Shown: positions 7,009 through 17,066, numbered from the stretch's first letter. The stretch is DNA of 64,000 bases from Leisingera aquaemixtae (GCF_001458395.1 NZ_CYSR01000021.1:1-64000), one strand, 5' to 3'. Program-made: numbers and translations. Notes: generated by a model not told the origin, from the letters alone.

Positions 7009-7932
7009 ATGCCGGAGATCACCCTGCGCCAGCTGCGCTATTTCTCTGTCCTCAGCAAAGCCCTGCAATACCGCAATGCGGCGCGGCAGCTGGGCATCAG
7101 CCAGCCCTCCCTAAGCCTGCAGATCGCCGCGCTGGAGAAGGCCCTGGACACGCGCCTGATCGAACGGCGGCGCAGCGGCCTGATCCTGACGCCGGCAGGA
7201 CGGGACACCGCCCTCCAGGCCGAAAAGATCCTGCAGGATGTGGAGCGGCTCAGCCAGACCGCGGGAGCCTCCGGCGCCCAGCTGGAGGGCACCCTGCGGC
7301 TCGGTTCGTCGCCGACAATCGGCCCCTACCTGCTGCCGCGGGTGCTGCGGCGCCTGCATCAGTCTTTCCCGGACCTCAAGCTGGTCATCCGCGACGCCCC
7401 CCCGCGCGAGCTGACGGAGGATCTGCTGGCGGGCCGGCACGATCTGATCCTGACCCAGCTGCCGGTGCCGCGCGATGACATCCGCCACACCTTCCTGTTC
7501 CGGGAGCCGCTGAGCCTGGCTGTGGCCCGGGACCACCCGCTGGCCGGCCAAAAGCGGGTGAAGACCGCGGATCTGGCCGGGGAGAACCTGCTCAGCCTCA
7601 ACCCGTCTTACACGCTGAGCCGCCAGGTCTCGCACCTCAGCGCGGCGTCGGGGGCAAACCTGCGCGAGGATTTCGAGGGCACCAGCCTTGATGCCCTGCG
7701 CCAGATGGTCTCGCTTGGCATGGGCGTCACGCTGCTGCCCGCGCTGTATGTCGGCTCCGAAGTCAAGCGCGGCGAAGGCGATGTCGCAGTGATCCCGATG
7801 CAGCCGGTGCTTTACCGGCAGGCCGGCCTGGCCTGGCGCCGCGGCAGCGGCAGCCCGCCCGCCTTCCTGAAACTCGCGGACTTCATCCGAAGCGTTGCCG
7901 AACAGGAATTTTCCGATCAGGTGATCCTGTAA
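7009..7932 (+). CDS. LysR-family regulator, OxyR-like but cysteine-free
   Basis: 307 residues. The N-terminal winged HTH is LRQLRYFSVLSKALQYRNAARQLGISQPSLS, followed by the LysR substrate domain. The effector region resembles OxyR (TSLDALRQMVSLGMGVTLLPALYV). OxyR's peroxide-sensing segment is replaced by NPSYTLSRQVSHLSAASG, and the whole protein contains no cysteine, so thiol-disulfide sensing is impossible here. I therefore do not call it OxyR. It is divergent from ydcH; its target and co-inducer are unknown. Confidence 0.85.
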   Translation: MPEITLRQLRYFSVLSKALQYRNAARQLGISQPSLSLQIAALEKALDTRLIERRRSGLILTPAGRDTALQAEKILQDVERLSQTAGASGAQLEGTLRLGSSPTIGPYLLPRVLRRLHQSFPDLKLVIRDAPPRELTEDLLAGRHDLILTQLPVPRDDIRHTFLFREPLSLAVARDHPLAGQKRVKTADLAGENLLSLNPSYTLSRQVSHLSAASGANLREDFEGTSLDALRQMVSLGMGVTLLPALYVGSEVKRGEGDVAVIPMQPVLYRQAGLAWRRGSGSPPAFLKLADFIRSVAEQEFSDQVIL

Positions 7933-8495
7933 GCCCGGACATAGGCCAGGTCGCGCGGGGGCCGCAGTGAACCGGAACTGCCTGCCTGCCGGCAAGGCCC
8001 CAGGCCAGCGCCCGGTCCGCTGCAGGCAGCCCCAGCCCAGTCAGCCCAGTCCGCCTACACAGCCAGCCCGGTCAGCACAGTCAGCCCGCCAACGCATCCA
8101 GTCCGGTCAAAACTGTTAGCGTGATGGAGCTGCGCCTGGGCGGCCCCGGTTGCGCATTTGACTGTACCGCCCGGCACAACGCAAAAAACCGGCACAGCGC
8201 CTGACCGGTGCTGTCCGTGCCCGGCGGTGCAATATCCCGCCTTCCGGTTTTCTGAAAAACACAAACCAATAAAAATTTCCGCCTCAGCGGGACAAGCCGC
8301 CGCAGGGTAAACCCCTCACGCGGGAACAAGGGCGGTCACTTCTGCAACCTTCAGCCGCGGCCCCGCACGGGTCCCGGCGCTTTGCCCTTCAATACACCCG
8401 GAACACGGTTTCCCCTCATGCCCGGTTCTGGCCTGCCAGTGCTTTGCCAGCATTTCACGGCCCGTCGCCACCGGGATCATCGCCCGGCCAGCGCC
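7933..8495. other. Non-coding 563-bp gap with degenerate tandem repeat
   Basis: No convincing gene. 8029-8110 is a degenerate array of CAGCCCAGT/CAGCCCGGT units. The remainder is GC-rich with no convincing promoter or RNA. It lies between the 3' ends of the LysR and MarR genes, so it is a convergent intergenic region. Confidence 0.55.
8029..8110. repeat. Degenerate CAGCCCAGT tandem repeat
   Basis: About eight imperfect units of 9-10 bases (CAGCCCAGT, CAGCCCAGTC, CAGCCCGGT, CAGCACAGT, CAGCCCGCC, CAGTCCGGT). The units are irregular and the period drifts, so this looks like a simple-sequence expansion. Confidence 0.55.
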
Positions 8496-8993
8496 TTAGT
8501 AGATATAGCGGATCTGATCCGACCAGTAGCGCTCCACCCGCTTCAGCGAGGCGGTGATATCCTCGATCCCCTCCGAGGAGATCACGTTCTTGCCTTCCAG
8601 CCCTTCGGCATGGCGGGCGAACAGCGCCGACACGATGTCGCGGATCTCGCGGCCGCGCTGAGTCAGCCGCACCCGCACCGAGCGGCGGTCGATCTCGCAG
8701 CGCTGATGGTGCATATAGCCCATCTCGACCAGCTTCTTGAGGTTGTAGCTGACATTGCTGCCCTGATAGTAGCCGCGGGTCTTCAATTCCCCGGCGGTCA
8801 CCTCATTGTCACCGATGTTGAACAGCAAAAGCGCCTGAACCGCGTTGATTTCCAGCACGCCGACGCGTTCAAACTCGTCCTTGATGACATCCAGCAGCAG
8901 ACGGTGGAGACGCTCGACAAGGGCCAGCGCCTCCAGGTAGCCAGTCATGAAACCTTTGCGGTCCGTCCGGCTAATTGGCAATTCCATACTCAT
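8496..8993 (-). CDS. LdtR-like MarR-family transcriptional regulator
   Basis: 165 residues, winged-HTH MarR fold. ALLLFNIGDNEVTAGELKTRGYYQGSNVSYNLKKLVEMGYMHHQ with RRSVRVRLTQRGREI is close to the alphaproteobacterial LdtR group, which controls cell-wall remodelling (L,D-transpeptidase) genes. The start at 8993 is chosen because GGAG stands 6 bases upstream; further in-frame ATGs exist at 8999, 8987 and 9038. Its targets are not visible here. It runs toward a long convergent gap, downstream of sdhE on the same strand with a 76-bp gap. Confidence 0.82.
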   Translation of the reverse strand: MSMELPISRTDRKGFMTGYLEALALVERLHRLLLDVIKDEFERVGVLEINAVQALLLFNIGDNEVTAGELKTRGYYQGSNVSYNLKKLVEMGYMHHQRCEIDRRSVRVRLTQRGREIRDIVSALFARHAEGLEGKNVISSEGIEDITASLKRVERYWSDQIRYIY

Positions 8994-9069
8994 TCGCATC
9001 TCCGACTCGAATTTGCTTCTGAGGTAAGATGCCAACAATTCCCGAAAAATCGGTTAAGCCGGTATTTTA

Positions 9070-9327
9070 TTATTTTTGGTACGTTTGCGCTATGTCCGCG
9101 ACCAGTGCGCGGAACCGCTCCTGCGGCTCCGCCTGGCCGGTCACCCACTGGTACAGATCCTGGTCGTTTTCGTGCAGCAGCTGGTCATAAAGATCCAGCT
9201 GCGCAGGATCCATCTGCTCCAGATTGGCGGCTGCAAAGGCCGACAGCAGGATATCCATTTCCTTGATACCCCGGCGCATAGAGCGCATCTGCAGCCGTTT
9301 CAGGCGGATGGTCCGGTCTTCCTGCAT
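9070..9327 (-). CDS. sdhE: SdhE-family succinate dehydrogenase assembly factor
   Basis: 85 residues. The signature RSMRRGIKEMDILLSAF matches the SdhE/Sdh5 family, which promotes covalent FAD attachment to SdhA. The acidic-aromatic C-terminal half (LDLYDQLLHENDQDLYQWVTG) is also typical. Start taken at ATG 9327, 7 bp after the XRE gene; ATG 9363, overlapping that gene, would add 12 residues. Cytoplasmic chaperone. Confidence 0.9.
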   Translation of the reverse strand: MQEDRTIRLKRLQMRSMRRGIKEMDILLSAFAAANLEQMDPAQLDLYDQLLHENDQDLYQWVTGQAEPQERFRALVADIAQTYQK

Positions 9328-9334
9328 CCTGGTC

Positions 9335-9751
9335 TCAGGCAACTTCTGTGGTCTGGCCGTCATTGACCTGCAGCAGGGTCCGCAGCTTCTTCTCCAGCCG
9401 CGCCGCCCGCTCCGCATTCTGGCGCATTTCGCTGCGCAGGTCACGCAACTCGTTCAGAATGCTTGTGAAATCGCCCGCTTCCAGCTCCAGCGGCGCTGGT
9501 TCCGACATCCCTTCGCCCTCGCCGGTCAGCAGCCAGGACATCGACACGTTCAACACGCCGGCCAGCATCGTCAGCTTGTTGGCGCGCGGCTCCGCCAGGT
9601 CGCGTTCCCAGGCGCTGAGCGTGGACTTCTTGATCCCAAGCCGGCGCGCAAGCTGGCCCTGGGTCATTCCGGCAGCTTCCCGTGCAGCCGCCACGCGGTC
9701 GCCAAATGTCGCTGCGTCCGGGCCGTACCAGTCTGTAGTCTGCTCCGTCAT
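9335..9751 (-). CDS. XRE-family HTH regulator
   Basis: 138 residues. The Cro/C1-type HTH lies at about 15-75 (REAAGMTQGQLARRLGIKKSTLSAWERDLAEPRANKL, ending SMSWLLTGEGEG), followed by a coiled-coil-like helix (ILNELRDLRSEMRQNAERAARLEKKL) probably used for dimerisation. Conserved next to sdhE in related genomes as far as I recall. It is divergent from the aminotransferase gene with a 96-bp promoter gap; it may act on that region, but no operator was identified. Confidence 0.85.
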   Translation of the reverse strand: MTEQTTDWYGPDAATFGDRVAAAREAAGMTQGQLARRLGIKKSTLSAWERDLAEPRANKLTMLAGVLNVSMSWLLTGEGEGMSEPAPLELEAGDFTSILNELRDLRSEMRQNAERAARLEKKLRTLLQVNDGQTTEVA

Positions 9752-9811
9752 TGCCAGTTCTCCTCATCCAGTTTGAACGCGGCTTGATCGCCGTCCAGCC
9801 GCACCCTATGA

Positions 9812-11050
<1,239 letters not shown>

Positions 11051-11063
11051 CAGGAGACAAGGC

Positions 11064-11477
11064 ATGAGCGCCGATCTGCCGGAGTATTATTTCCGCGTCC
11101 GCGAGAACGGCGCTTTTGTCTTCCGCGTCGACACCGAAAACCGCCAGCGGCGGATCGAGATGGACCAGATCGCCGTTGTGAACATCCGCAACGGCGAGAT
11201 CAAGCCGCACGGCCAGCGCCAGCTCAGCGATCAGGACATGGCCGAGATCAAGTCCTGGATGGCGGCCCGCGCCGCCACCCTCGCCGCCCGCGATACCGAC
11301 GATATCCACCGGGCCATCGACCATCTGAACCTGACCGCCCACTGGGCCAACAGCCGCGCCACCGATGAGCAGCTGGAGGATATCACCGATGCGCTGCTGC
11401 TGGCCATGCACGACCTGCGCAGCGTGCTGGTGCGCAAGAAGGCTGATCGGCTGATCAAGGCCCGCGGCGGCGAATAA
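11064..11477 (+). CDS. Conserved hypothetical protein (137 aa)
   Basis: No named domain recognised. It is soluble, mixed alpha/beta, with PEYYFRVRENGAFVFRVDTENRQRRIEMDQIAVVNIRNGEIKPHG at the start and a helical C-terminal half. It begins 13 bp after the aminotransferase stop, with AGGAG 8 bases before the ATG, so the two are co-transcribed. Convergent with the next gene. Confidence 0.75.
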   Translation: MSADLPEYYFRVRENGAFVFRVDTENRQRRIEMDQIAVVNIRNGEIKPHGQRQLSDQDMAEIKSWMAARAATLAARDTDDIHRAIDHLNLTAHWANSRATDEQLEDITDALLLAMHDLRSVLVRKKADRLIKARGGE

Positions 11478-11498
11478 GCCACCCGCATCGCGGCCGGG

Positions 11499-12290
11499 TC
11501 AGCCGCAAAACAGCGAGCGCACCGAGTAAGACCGGAACCGCACCGGCGGCGGCCGCCGGTCCCGGCCGTCCAGCCCCGAAGCACGCGGCGGCAGCAGCGG
11601 GTTCCCCAGCAAGAACAGGCTGCGCTGCCATTGCTCCAGCGGCGTTCCAGCCTGCGGGCCGCCCAGTTGCAGCCGCCACTGCAGATGCAGTATGCCCCGT
11701 GACCGCGCATCGCCGCCCAGCCGGAACAGGCGGCGGGCGCTTGCAGGCACAGGCTGCGGCTCCGCGCCCTCCACGCTGGCGATTTGGCAAATGTGCTGGG
11801 CCGCCACCGCCGCCTCCAGCCCGCCGCCCGGTTGCTGACGGAACAGGGTGACGGCGTGACCGGCCTTGATGCCAGCCCCGCGGATGGCAAACTCAAGCAC
11901 CCGCGGCAGCTCAAACCGCTGTGTTTGCGCACCCGGCCCGAACAGCCGGTCCTCGCCCTGCCAGCGTTCGCCGCTGGCAAACCGCAGCACATAGCGTCCC
12001 GGCGGCACCAGCACCTTGAAGAATGCGCCGCCCTCGATATAGGCCGCCAGCGCCGCCGCGCCGGTCTCTGCATCGCTGAGGGTGAGGTAATAATCCGCCC
12101 CCGCCGGCGTCTTCACTTGCAAGGGAAACACAGCGGGCAGCCCGGTGCGGTTCCACATCAGCCCGGCCCGCGGCGGCACGGGGCTGGTCTGCGCGGGCAC
12201 AGCAGCCGGCAACAGGCAGGCCAGCAGCGCCAGCAGCAGGACCTGCCGCAGACCCGGCCACCGCGTGCTGATGAAATGGCGTCGTGCCAT
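11499..12290 (-). CDS. Hypothetical secreted protein
   Basis: 263 residues. The N-terminal hydrophobic segment (VLLLALLACLLPAAVPAQ) looks like a signal peptide cleaved near AQ-TS. The mature part contains YYLTLSDAETGAAALAAYIEGG and a VLVPPGRYVLRFASGERWQG segment that resembles carboxypeptidase-regulatory-like or PEGA beta domains. No catalytic motif seen. It is divergent from the delta-carbonic anhydrase gene across 219 bp that include an AT-rich block (12370-12420) suited to promoters. Confidence 0.7.
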   Translation of the reverse strand: MARRHFISTRWPGLRQVLLLALLACLLPAAVPAQTSPVPPRAGLMWNRTGLPAVFPLQVKTPAGADYYLTLSDAETGAAALAAYIEGGAFFKVLVPPGRYVLRFASGERWQGEDRLFGPGAQTQRFELPRVLEFAIRGAGIKAGHAVTLFRQQPGGGLEAAVAAQHICQIASVEGAEPQPVPASARRLFRLGGDARSRGILHLQWRLQLGGPQAGTPLEQWQRSLFLLGNPLLPPRASGLDGRDRRPPPVRFRSYSVRSLFCG

Positions 12291-12509
12291 GCTGGCGCCT
12301 CCCTGCCGGCGGCAATCTTGCTCCCCCTGTAGCTTACCACAGCGCCGCCGCAGGAAAAGCGTGGCGAAATCAACCTATGCGATATTAATAATCCTTAAAC
12401 ACAACTTAATTATCACACCAATGCCGCTGCCGCCCTGGCAGCCGGGAACGGCACCTGCGGCGGCACCCCGGCGCAATTTCTCTGGTTTTCAGTTACAACA
12501 GGATCCCCC

Positions 12510-13373
12510 ATGCAAAAAGTGACTCTGGCCCTGGCCGCCGCAACCGCCTCCGCTTTGCTCACCAGCACCGCCGCTTATGCGGTTGATGCGGCCCCGGTTG
12601 CTGATGACGTGATCGCGGCGCAGCGCGCTGCGCTTGCTGCCCGGACCAAAGGCGCGGGCTTCGGCCCGCAATCCCCGCGCGACATTGATGCCGCTTCCGG
12701 CGCCAACAGCCGCAGCTTTGAACCGGCCCCGCCCTCCACCGCCATGAATCTCTGTAACATCCACTTTCACAAGAACGCCGAACACCGCGGCGGTGAATTC
12801 ACCACCTATGCCGGCAATGGCGACGGCCAGGGCCACGGCACCGGCTACACATACGACGGCACGCTGACCGCGGCAGAAACCGCCGCGCTGGATCACCCGA
12901 TCAGCGCCTCCGCCCATGGCGGCCTGCAGCCCGGCGACACGATCGAGGTGCATTACGTCCACTCCACAGCCCAAGTGCAGCCCGGCCCCACGCTCGGCGC
13001 CTGCCTCAGCGATGCCATCAAGAACCCCCAGCTGAGGGTGGAGGCGCAGGTGTTTGTGCTGGTGAACGATGACGCCGCGCTTGATTTCGCCGTGCTGGCC
13101 GAACCCGGCATGGCCAACGGGCTGCATCAGGCCGTCAATATTCCCAGCACCACCGGCACTCCGCTGCAATATGCAGGCTCCACCACCGGCCCCGGCTATA
13201 ACGAGGCTGGCTCCCCCTTTCAGGTGACCTGGAGCGTGCGCCCCAAGGTTGCCAAGGTGAACATCCATTCGGTCTGGAAATGGCTGGACGGCAATATCTT
13301 TGACGAGGACCACGCGCACGGCGTGCGCAATCTGGTGACCAATCCGGACCTGCTGTCGCACATCACCCGGTAA
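12510..13373 (+). CDS. Delta-class carbonic anhydrase, periplasmic
   Basis: 287 residues with a clear signal peptide (MQKVTLALAAATASALLTSTAAYA). Catalyses CO2 hydration. NLCNIHFHKNAEHRGGEF (His85, His87, His92) and GDTIEVHYVHST (His148, His151) resemble the zinc-binding regions of diatom delta-CA (of the type HVHWHLG...EH and EVHWPHS). Cys82 and Cys165 could form a disulfide in the periplasm. Assignment rests on motif resemblance; which histidines bind zinc is inferred. It stands alone behind an AT-rich promoter region. A periplasmic CA would assist inorganic-carbon or pH handling at the cell surface. Confidence 0.75.
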   Translation: MQKVTLALAAATASALLTSTAAYAVDAAPVADDVIAAQRAALAARTKGAGFGPQSPRDIDAASGANSRSFEPAPPSTAMNLCNIHFHKNAEHRGGEFTTYAGNGDGQGHGTGYTYDGTLTAAETAALDHPISASAHGGLQPGDTIEVHYVHSTAQVQPGPTLGACLSDAIKNPQLRVEAQVFVLVNDDAALDFAVLAEPGMANGLHQAVNIPSTTGTPLQYAGSTTGPGYNEAGSPFQVTWSVRPKVAKVNIHSVWKWLDGNIFDEDHAHGVRNLVTNPDLLSHITR

Positions 13374-13522
13374 CCGCCTGAACCGCTCCGCCTGGCCTGC
13401 TGCCGCCCCCGACGCAGGCCAGGCAAGGGACTTCGCGCCGCCCGGCCCGCCCGCCCGGCACCGGAACAATCGGCCAGCCGGGACGTTGTTTCTCTGTCCA
13501 CACGGGAAACAGGAGCAAGACC

Positions 13523-13885
13523 ATGCAACAGGCTCAACACGGCTCTGGCGGCAGCCTCGTCTCGACAAATGACGTCACCGGCACCGCGGTCTACGACAAG
13601 ACCGGCGAGAAGGCGGGCACCATTGATCACCTGATGATCGACAAGTCCTCTGGCAAGGCCGTTTACGCGATCATGACCTTCGGCGGCTTCCTGGGCCTTG
13701 GCGAACGGGAATTCGTGATCCCGTGGGGGGCGCTTTCATACGACAGCGGCCTGGACGGGTTCCGCACCAGCATCACCCCGGACCAGCTGAAAAGCGCCCC
13801 GGCGCAATACGAGGGCTGGCACCGCGACCGCAAGCACGAGGAAAGCATCTACGATCACTACCACGTGCCCTATTACTGGTTCTGA
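13523..13885 (+). CDS. PRC-barrel domain protein
   Basis: 120 residues. A PRC-barrel fold spans about 10-95: LVSTNDVTGTAVYDKTGEKAGTIDHLMIDKSSGKAVYAIMTFGGFLGLGEREFVIPW. The C-terminal tail is rich in His and Tyr (WHRDRKHEESIYDHYHVPYYWF). Stand-alone PRC-barrel proteins of this type are common in Alphaproteobacteria and often stress-associated; role unknown. An AGGAG site precedes the ATG. Confidence 0.88.
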   Translation: MQQAQHGSGGSLVSTNDVTGTAVYDKTGEKAGTIDHLMIDKSSGKAVYAIMTFGGFLGLGEREFVIPWGALSYDSGLDGFRTSITPDQLKSAPAQYEGWHRDRKHEESIYDHYHVPYYWF

Positions 13886-13909
13886 CCGCCCTGCCCCTCT
13901 CCGGCGCCC

Positions 13910-14356
13910 CTATTCGGCGATGTCTTCCGCCCACAGCTCCGGCTTTTCGCGGATGAACCGCTGCATCAGCGCGATGCAGTCCGGGTCTTCGGCGATCACC
14001 ACCTCGACACCGCGGGAGCGCAGGAATTCTTCATTGCCGCCAAAGTTCTGCGTGTCGCCGATCACCACCCGCGGAATGCCGAACTGCACGATGGTGCCGC
14101 TGCACATCATGCAGGGCGACAGCGAGGTATAAAGCACCGTATCGCGATAGGACGTCTGCCGCCCCGCCTTGCGCAGCGCATCCATCTCGCCATGCGCAAT
14201 CGGGTCGCCCATCTGCACCCGCTGATTGCGCCCCTGCGCCACCACCTGGCCGCCGCGCGCCAGCACCGAGCCGATCGGGCAGCCGCCCTCGTCAAATCCC
14301 GCCTTGGCTTCCTCATAGGCAATCCGCAGCAGGCGCTTGTCGTCGTCGGTCATCAT
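13910..14356 (-). CDS. Nucleoside/cytosine deaminase family protein
   Basis: 148 residues, cytidine-deaminase fold. Zinc site: DPIAHGEMDAL (His and catalytic Glu) and SLSPCMMCSGTIV (PCxxC). GCPIGSVLARGG precedes it, as in guanine, cytosine and tRNA-adenosine deaminase relatives. It is not TadA, because the tRNA-binding C-terminus is different (VEVVIAEDPDCIALMQRFI resembles yeast-type cytosine deaminase). Substrate is probably a free base such as cytosine or a creatinine-type compound. Start at ATG 14356 or the adjacent ATG 14353. Confidence 0.85.
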   Translation of the reverse strand: MMTDDDKRLLRIAYEEAKAGFDEGGCPIGSVLARGGQVVAQGRNQRVQMGDPIAHGEMDALRKAGRQTSYRDTVLYTSLSPCMMCSGTIVQFGIPRVVIGDTQNFGGNEEFLRSRGVEVVIAEDPDCIALMQRFIREKPELWAEDIAE

Positions 14357-14527
14357 GGGCAAGGGGCTTTCCGGTTGAAAATCAGGCTGTTCCAGAACCC
14401 TGCCCGCAGGGTGCCAGACGGTCAACCCCGCGCCGCGGCGCGCAGCAAGAGACTGGAGCGAACGGCCGCCCCGTGCCACACTCGCCCAGGCCGGGCCGCG
14501 CCCCGGCCGATCCTTGGGAGGGCCGCC

Positions 14528-14896
14528 ATGTATGTCGCCGGATTCGTGATCCCCGTGCCGGAAGAAAACTTCGAAGCCTACAGGGCCTGGGCGAAAACCA
14601 GTGCCAAGCTGTTCCGGGAATACGGCTGTCTCGAGTCTGTCGATTCCTGGGAGGACAACGTGCCGGACGGCGAGAACACCGATTTCCGCCGCGCCGTCGC
14701 CGCCCGCCCGGGGGAGCGGATCGTCTTTTGCTGGCAGGTCTGGCCCAGCCGGGAAGACATGGAAGAGGCCGAGGCCCGGATCGCCAAGGACACCCGGTTT
14801 GACATCCCGGTCGAAATCCCCTTTGACCACCGCCGCCTGATCCTGGGCGCGTTCTCCCCCATCCACATCATGGGGCGCGGCACCGGGGAGGACTGA
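14528..14896 (+). CDS. DUF1428 family protein
   Basis: 122 residues. YVAGFVIPVPEENFEAYRAWAKTSAKLFREYGCLESVDSWEDNVPDG matches DUF1428, a dimeric ferredoxin-like alpha/beta-barrel family without known enzyme activity. It has no close operon partner: divergent from the deaminase and convergent with the MATE gene. Preceded by a GGGAGGGCCGCC ribosome site. Confidence 0.88.
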   Translation: MYVAGFVIPVPEENFEAYRAWAKTSAKLFREYGCLESVDSWEDNVPDGENTDFRRAVAARPGERIVFCWQVWPSREDMEEAEARIAKDTRFDIPVEIPFDHRRLILGAFSPIHIMGRGTGED

Positions 14897-14911
14897 CCGG
14901 CCCTGCCCGGC

Positions 14912-16294
14912 TTACGCGGGCTTCGCCCCCACCCGTTTGATCGACTGCCCCCAAAACCGCTTCATCAGGAACAGCCCCGCTGCGGTAAGCCCCGCAACCA
15001 GCCCCATCCAGACGCCGGCGCCGCCCCAGCCAAGCACGAACCCCATGACATAAGAGGCCGGGATGCCCACTGCCCAATAGCTGAGCACCGCAATCACCAT
15101 CGGCACGCCGGTGTCCTGCACCCCGCGCAGCAGGCCCAGCGCAACCGCCTGCATCCCGTCCATCATCTGAAACAGCGCCGCCGCCGCCAGCAGGCCCCCG
15201 CCGATCAGCAGGATCTGATCCTTCTGCGGGTCGGCCGGGTCCAGGAACAGCGACATCAGCGGGCCGGGGATGGCCAGGAACAGGGTGATCCCCACCACCG
15301 AAACCCCCAGCGACATCACCGTCACCACCTTGCCGCCGCGCGCCATATGCGCCCGGTCGCCGCGGCCAAAGGCATTGCCCGCGCGAATGGTGGCGGCATT
15401 GGACAGCCCCAGATGCACCATGAACGTCAGCCCCGCCAGCGAGATCGCAATCCCATGCGCCGCCAGCGGCACCGTGCCCAGCCAGCCCATCATCATCGCC
15501 GAGGCCGCAAACAGGCTGCTCTCGCTCAGCGTCGTGAGGCCAATCGGCGCCCCCATCCGGAACACCCGGGCCAGCATCTCCCAGTCGGGCCGCTGGAAGT
15601 TCTTCAGCAGTTCATGCTCCGGCAGCGCTTTCAGCGCATAGGCCAGCACCAGCGCAAAGGACACCCCGTTGGTCACCAGGGAGGCAATCGCCGCCCCGGT
15701 AATCCCCAGCTCCGGCGCGCCCCAGTTGCCGAAAATCAGCGCATAGTTCACCAGCGCATTCAGCACCGCCCCGATCACCGATAGCCACAGCACGATCTGG
15801 GTCCGCTCCAGCGCCGCCAGATAGGATTTGGCGACCATGTACAACAGCGCCGGAAAGACCGCCCAGCCGGCGATCCGCAGATACTCTGCCGCCGCATGGG
15901 CCACCTGCGGCTCTTGCCCCAGCAAAAGCAGGATCGGCTCCGACCACCACAGCAAGGGCATCGCCAGCGCGCCATAGGCCAGCGACAGCCACAGCCCCAT
16001 CCGGGTGGAGCGGCGGATCTGCCGCTCCTCGCCAGCGCCGGCCGCCGCCGCCACCATCGGCATCACCGCAAAGGCAAAGCCGGACCCCAGGAGGAAGATC
16101 GAAAAGAAATAGGTCGAGCCCAGCGTCACCGCCGCCAACTCCTCCACCCCGTACCAGCCCAGCATCACCGTATCGGTGAGGCCGATGGCAAACTGCGCCA
16201 CATGGCCGCCGATCAGCGGCAGGCCAAGAACGGCAATCGCCCGGGCATGGCCGCCGGGGGACATTTCGGAGTGTCGGTTCGTTAACGTGCTCAT
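14912..16294 (-). CDS. MATE-family efflux transporter
   Basis: About 460 residues and twelve predicted membrane segments, in two MATE halves. GLTDTVMLGWYGVEELAAVTLG at the N-terminus and the repeated SLFAASAMMMGWLGTVPLAAHGIA in the second half are characteristic. Expected to export cationic drugs or metabolites using Na+ or H+. Start set at ATG 16294 (MSTLTNRHSEMSPG); an ATG at 16330 would add 12 atypical residues. Closest in type to the NorM group. Confidence 0.9.
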   Translation of the reverse strand: MSTLTNRHSEMSPGGHARAIAVLGLPLIGGHVAQFAIGLTDTVMLGWYGVEELAAVTLGSTYFFSIFLLGSGFAFAVMPMVAAAAGAGEERQIRRSTRMGLWLSLAYGALAMPLLWWSEPILLLLGQEPQVAHAAAEYLRIAGWAVFPALLYMVAKSYLAALERTQIVLWLSVIGAVLNALVNYALIFGNWGAPELGITGAAIASLVTNGVSFALVLAYALKALPEHELLKNFQRPDWEMLARVFRMGAPIGLTTLSESSLFAASAMMMGWLGTVPLAAHGIAISLAGLTFMVHLGLSNAATIRAGNAFGRGDRAHMARGGKVVTVMSLGVSVVGITLFLAIPGPLMSLFLDPADPQKDQILLIGGGLLAAAALFQMMDGMQAVALGLLRGVQDTGVPMVIAVLSYWAVGIPASYVMGFVLGWGGAGVWMGLVAGLTAAGLFLMKRFWGQSIKRVGAKPA

Positions 16295-16412
16295 GAAATC
16301 AGCCTTAGGCCCGCCGGAGGGCTCCGGCAAGAGCAGAGTCTCCTTGCCCCCCGCACAGGCCCATGGTGGTATTCTGCACAGACCGCCCCACCGCTTGCAG
16401 GAGCCTATTCAA

Positions 16413-17063
16413 ATGACCGACCCCTTTGCGCAGCTGATCCCCGACGCCCGCGCCTTCCTGACGGAGCTGTCGCAGGACAACAGCCGCGACTGGTTCACTG
16501 CGCATAAGGACCGGTATGAGGCGCAGCTCAAATCCCCCGCCTTGCTGCTTCTGGACGAGGTCGCGCAGGCGATCACCAAACGGACCGGCAGGCAGGCCGT
16601 GCCCAGACTGTTCCGCCCTCAGCGCGACATCCGGTTTTCCAAGGACAAGACGCCCTACAAGACCCATCTGCACATGATGTGGACGGTCAACAGCGCAGGC
16701 TGCGCGCTGTTCTTCGGCATCGACCCCCAGTCCTGCACCACCGGCGGCGGCATCATGAACTTGACAAAGGCGCAATTGCCTGTCTGGCGCACCGCGGTCG
16801 ACGGCGAAACCGGGGATGAGGCCGCAGCCTTGGTGGACATCTTGGCGCTCAAGGGCTTTGCCTCTAATGAGCCCGAGCTGAAACGCGTTCCCGCCCCCTT
16901 TGGCAAGGCCCATCCCCACGGCCACCTGCTGCAGCGCAAGTCGCTGACCTTCTGGCACGAAATGAGCCCGCGCGAACAGGCCGCCCCGATGGCGGCGCTG
17001 ATGTCCGCCTATCTGACGCTGGAGCCGATGTTCAATCTGTTGCAGGAGGCCCTGGACGCGTGA
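16413..17063 (+). CDS. DUF2461 family protein (TIGR02453-like)
   Basis: 216 residues. FLTELSQDNSRDWFTAHKDRYE at the N-terminus and RPQRDIRFSKDKTPYKTHLHMMW in the centre are diagnostic of DUF2461. Widespread, cytoplasmic, function unknown. CAGGAG stands about 9 bases before the ATG. Convergent with the metal transporter gene, with only 3 bp between stops. Confidence 0.88.
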   Translation: MTDPFAQLIPDARAFLTELSQDNSRDWFTAHKDRYEAQLKSPALLLLDEVAQAITKRTGRQAVPRLFRPQRDIRFSKDKTPYKTHLHMMWTVNSAGCALFFGIDPQSCTTGGGIMNLTKAQLPVWRTAVDGETGDEAAALVDILALKGFASNEPELKRVPAPFGKAHPHGHLLQRKSLTFWHEMSPREQAAPMAALMSAYLTLEPMFNLLQEALDA

Positions 17064-17066
17064 GCG

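Noticed and set aside
8029-8110. Possible CRISPR-like array
   Set aside because: Units are 9-10 bases, imperfect and not separated by spacers; no cas genes nearby.
7933-8329. Short open frames in the convergent gap
   Set aside because: Composed of simple-sequence DNA with no ribosome site or conserved motif.
8382-9266. A 294-codon plus-strand frame
   Set aside because: Antisense to the MarR and sdhE genes; His/Pro-rich with no motif.
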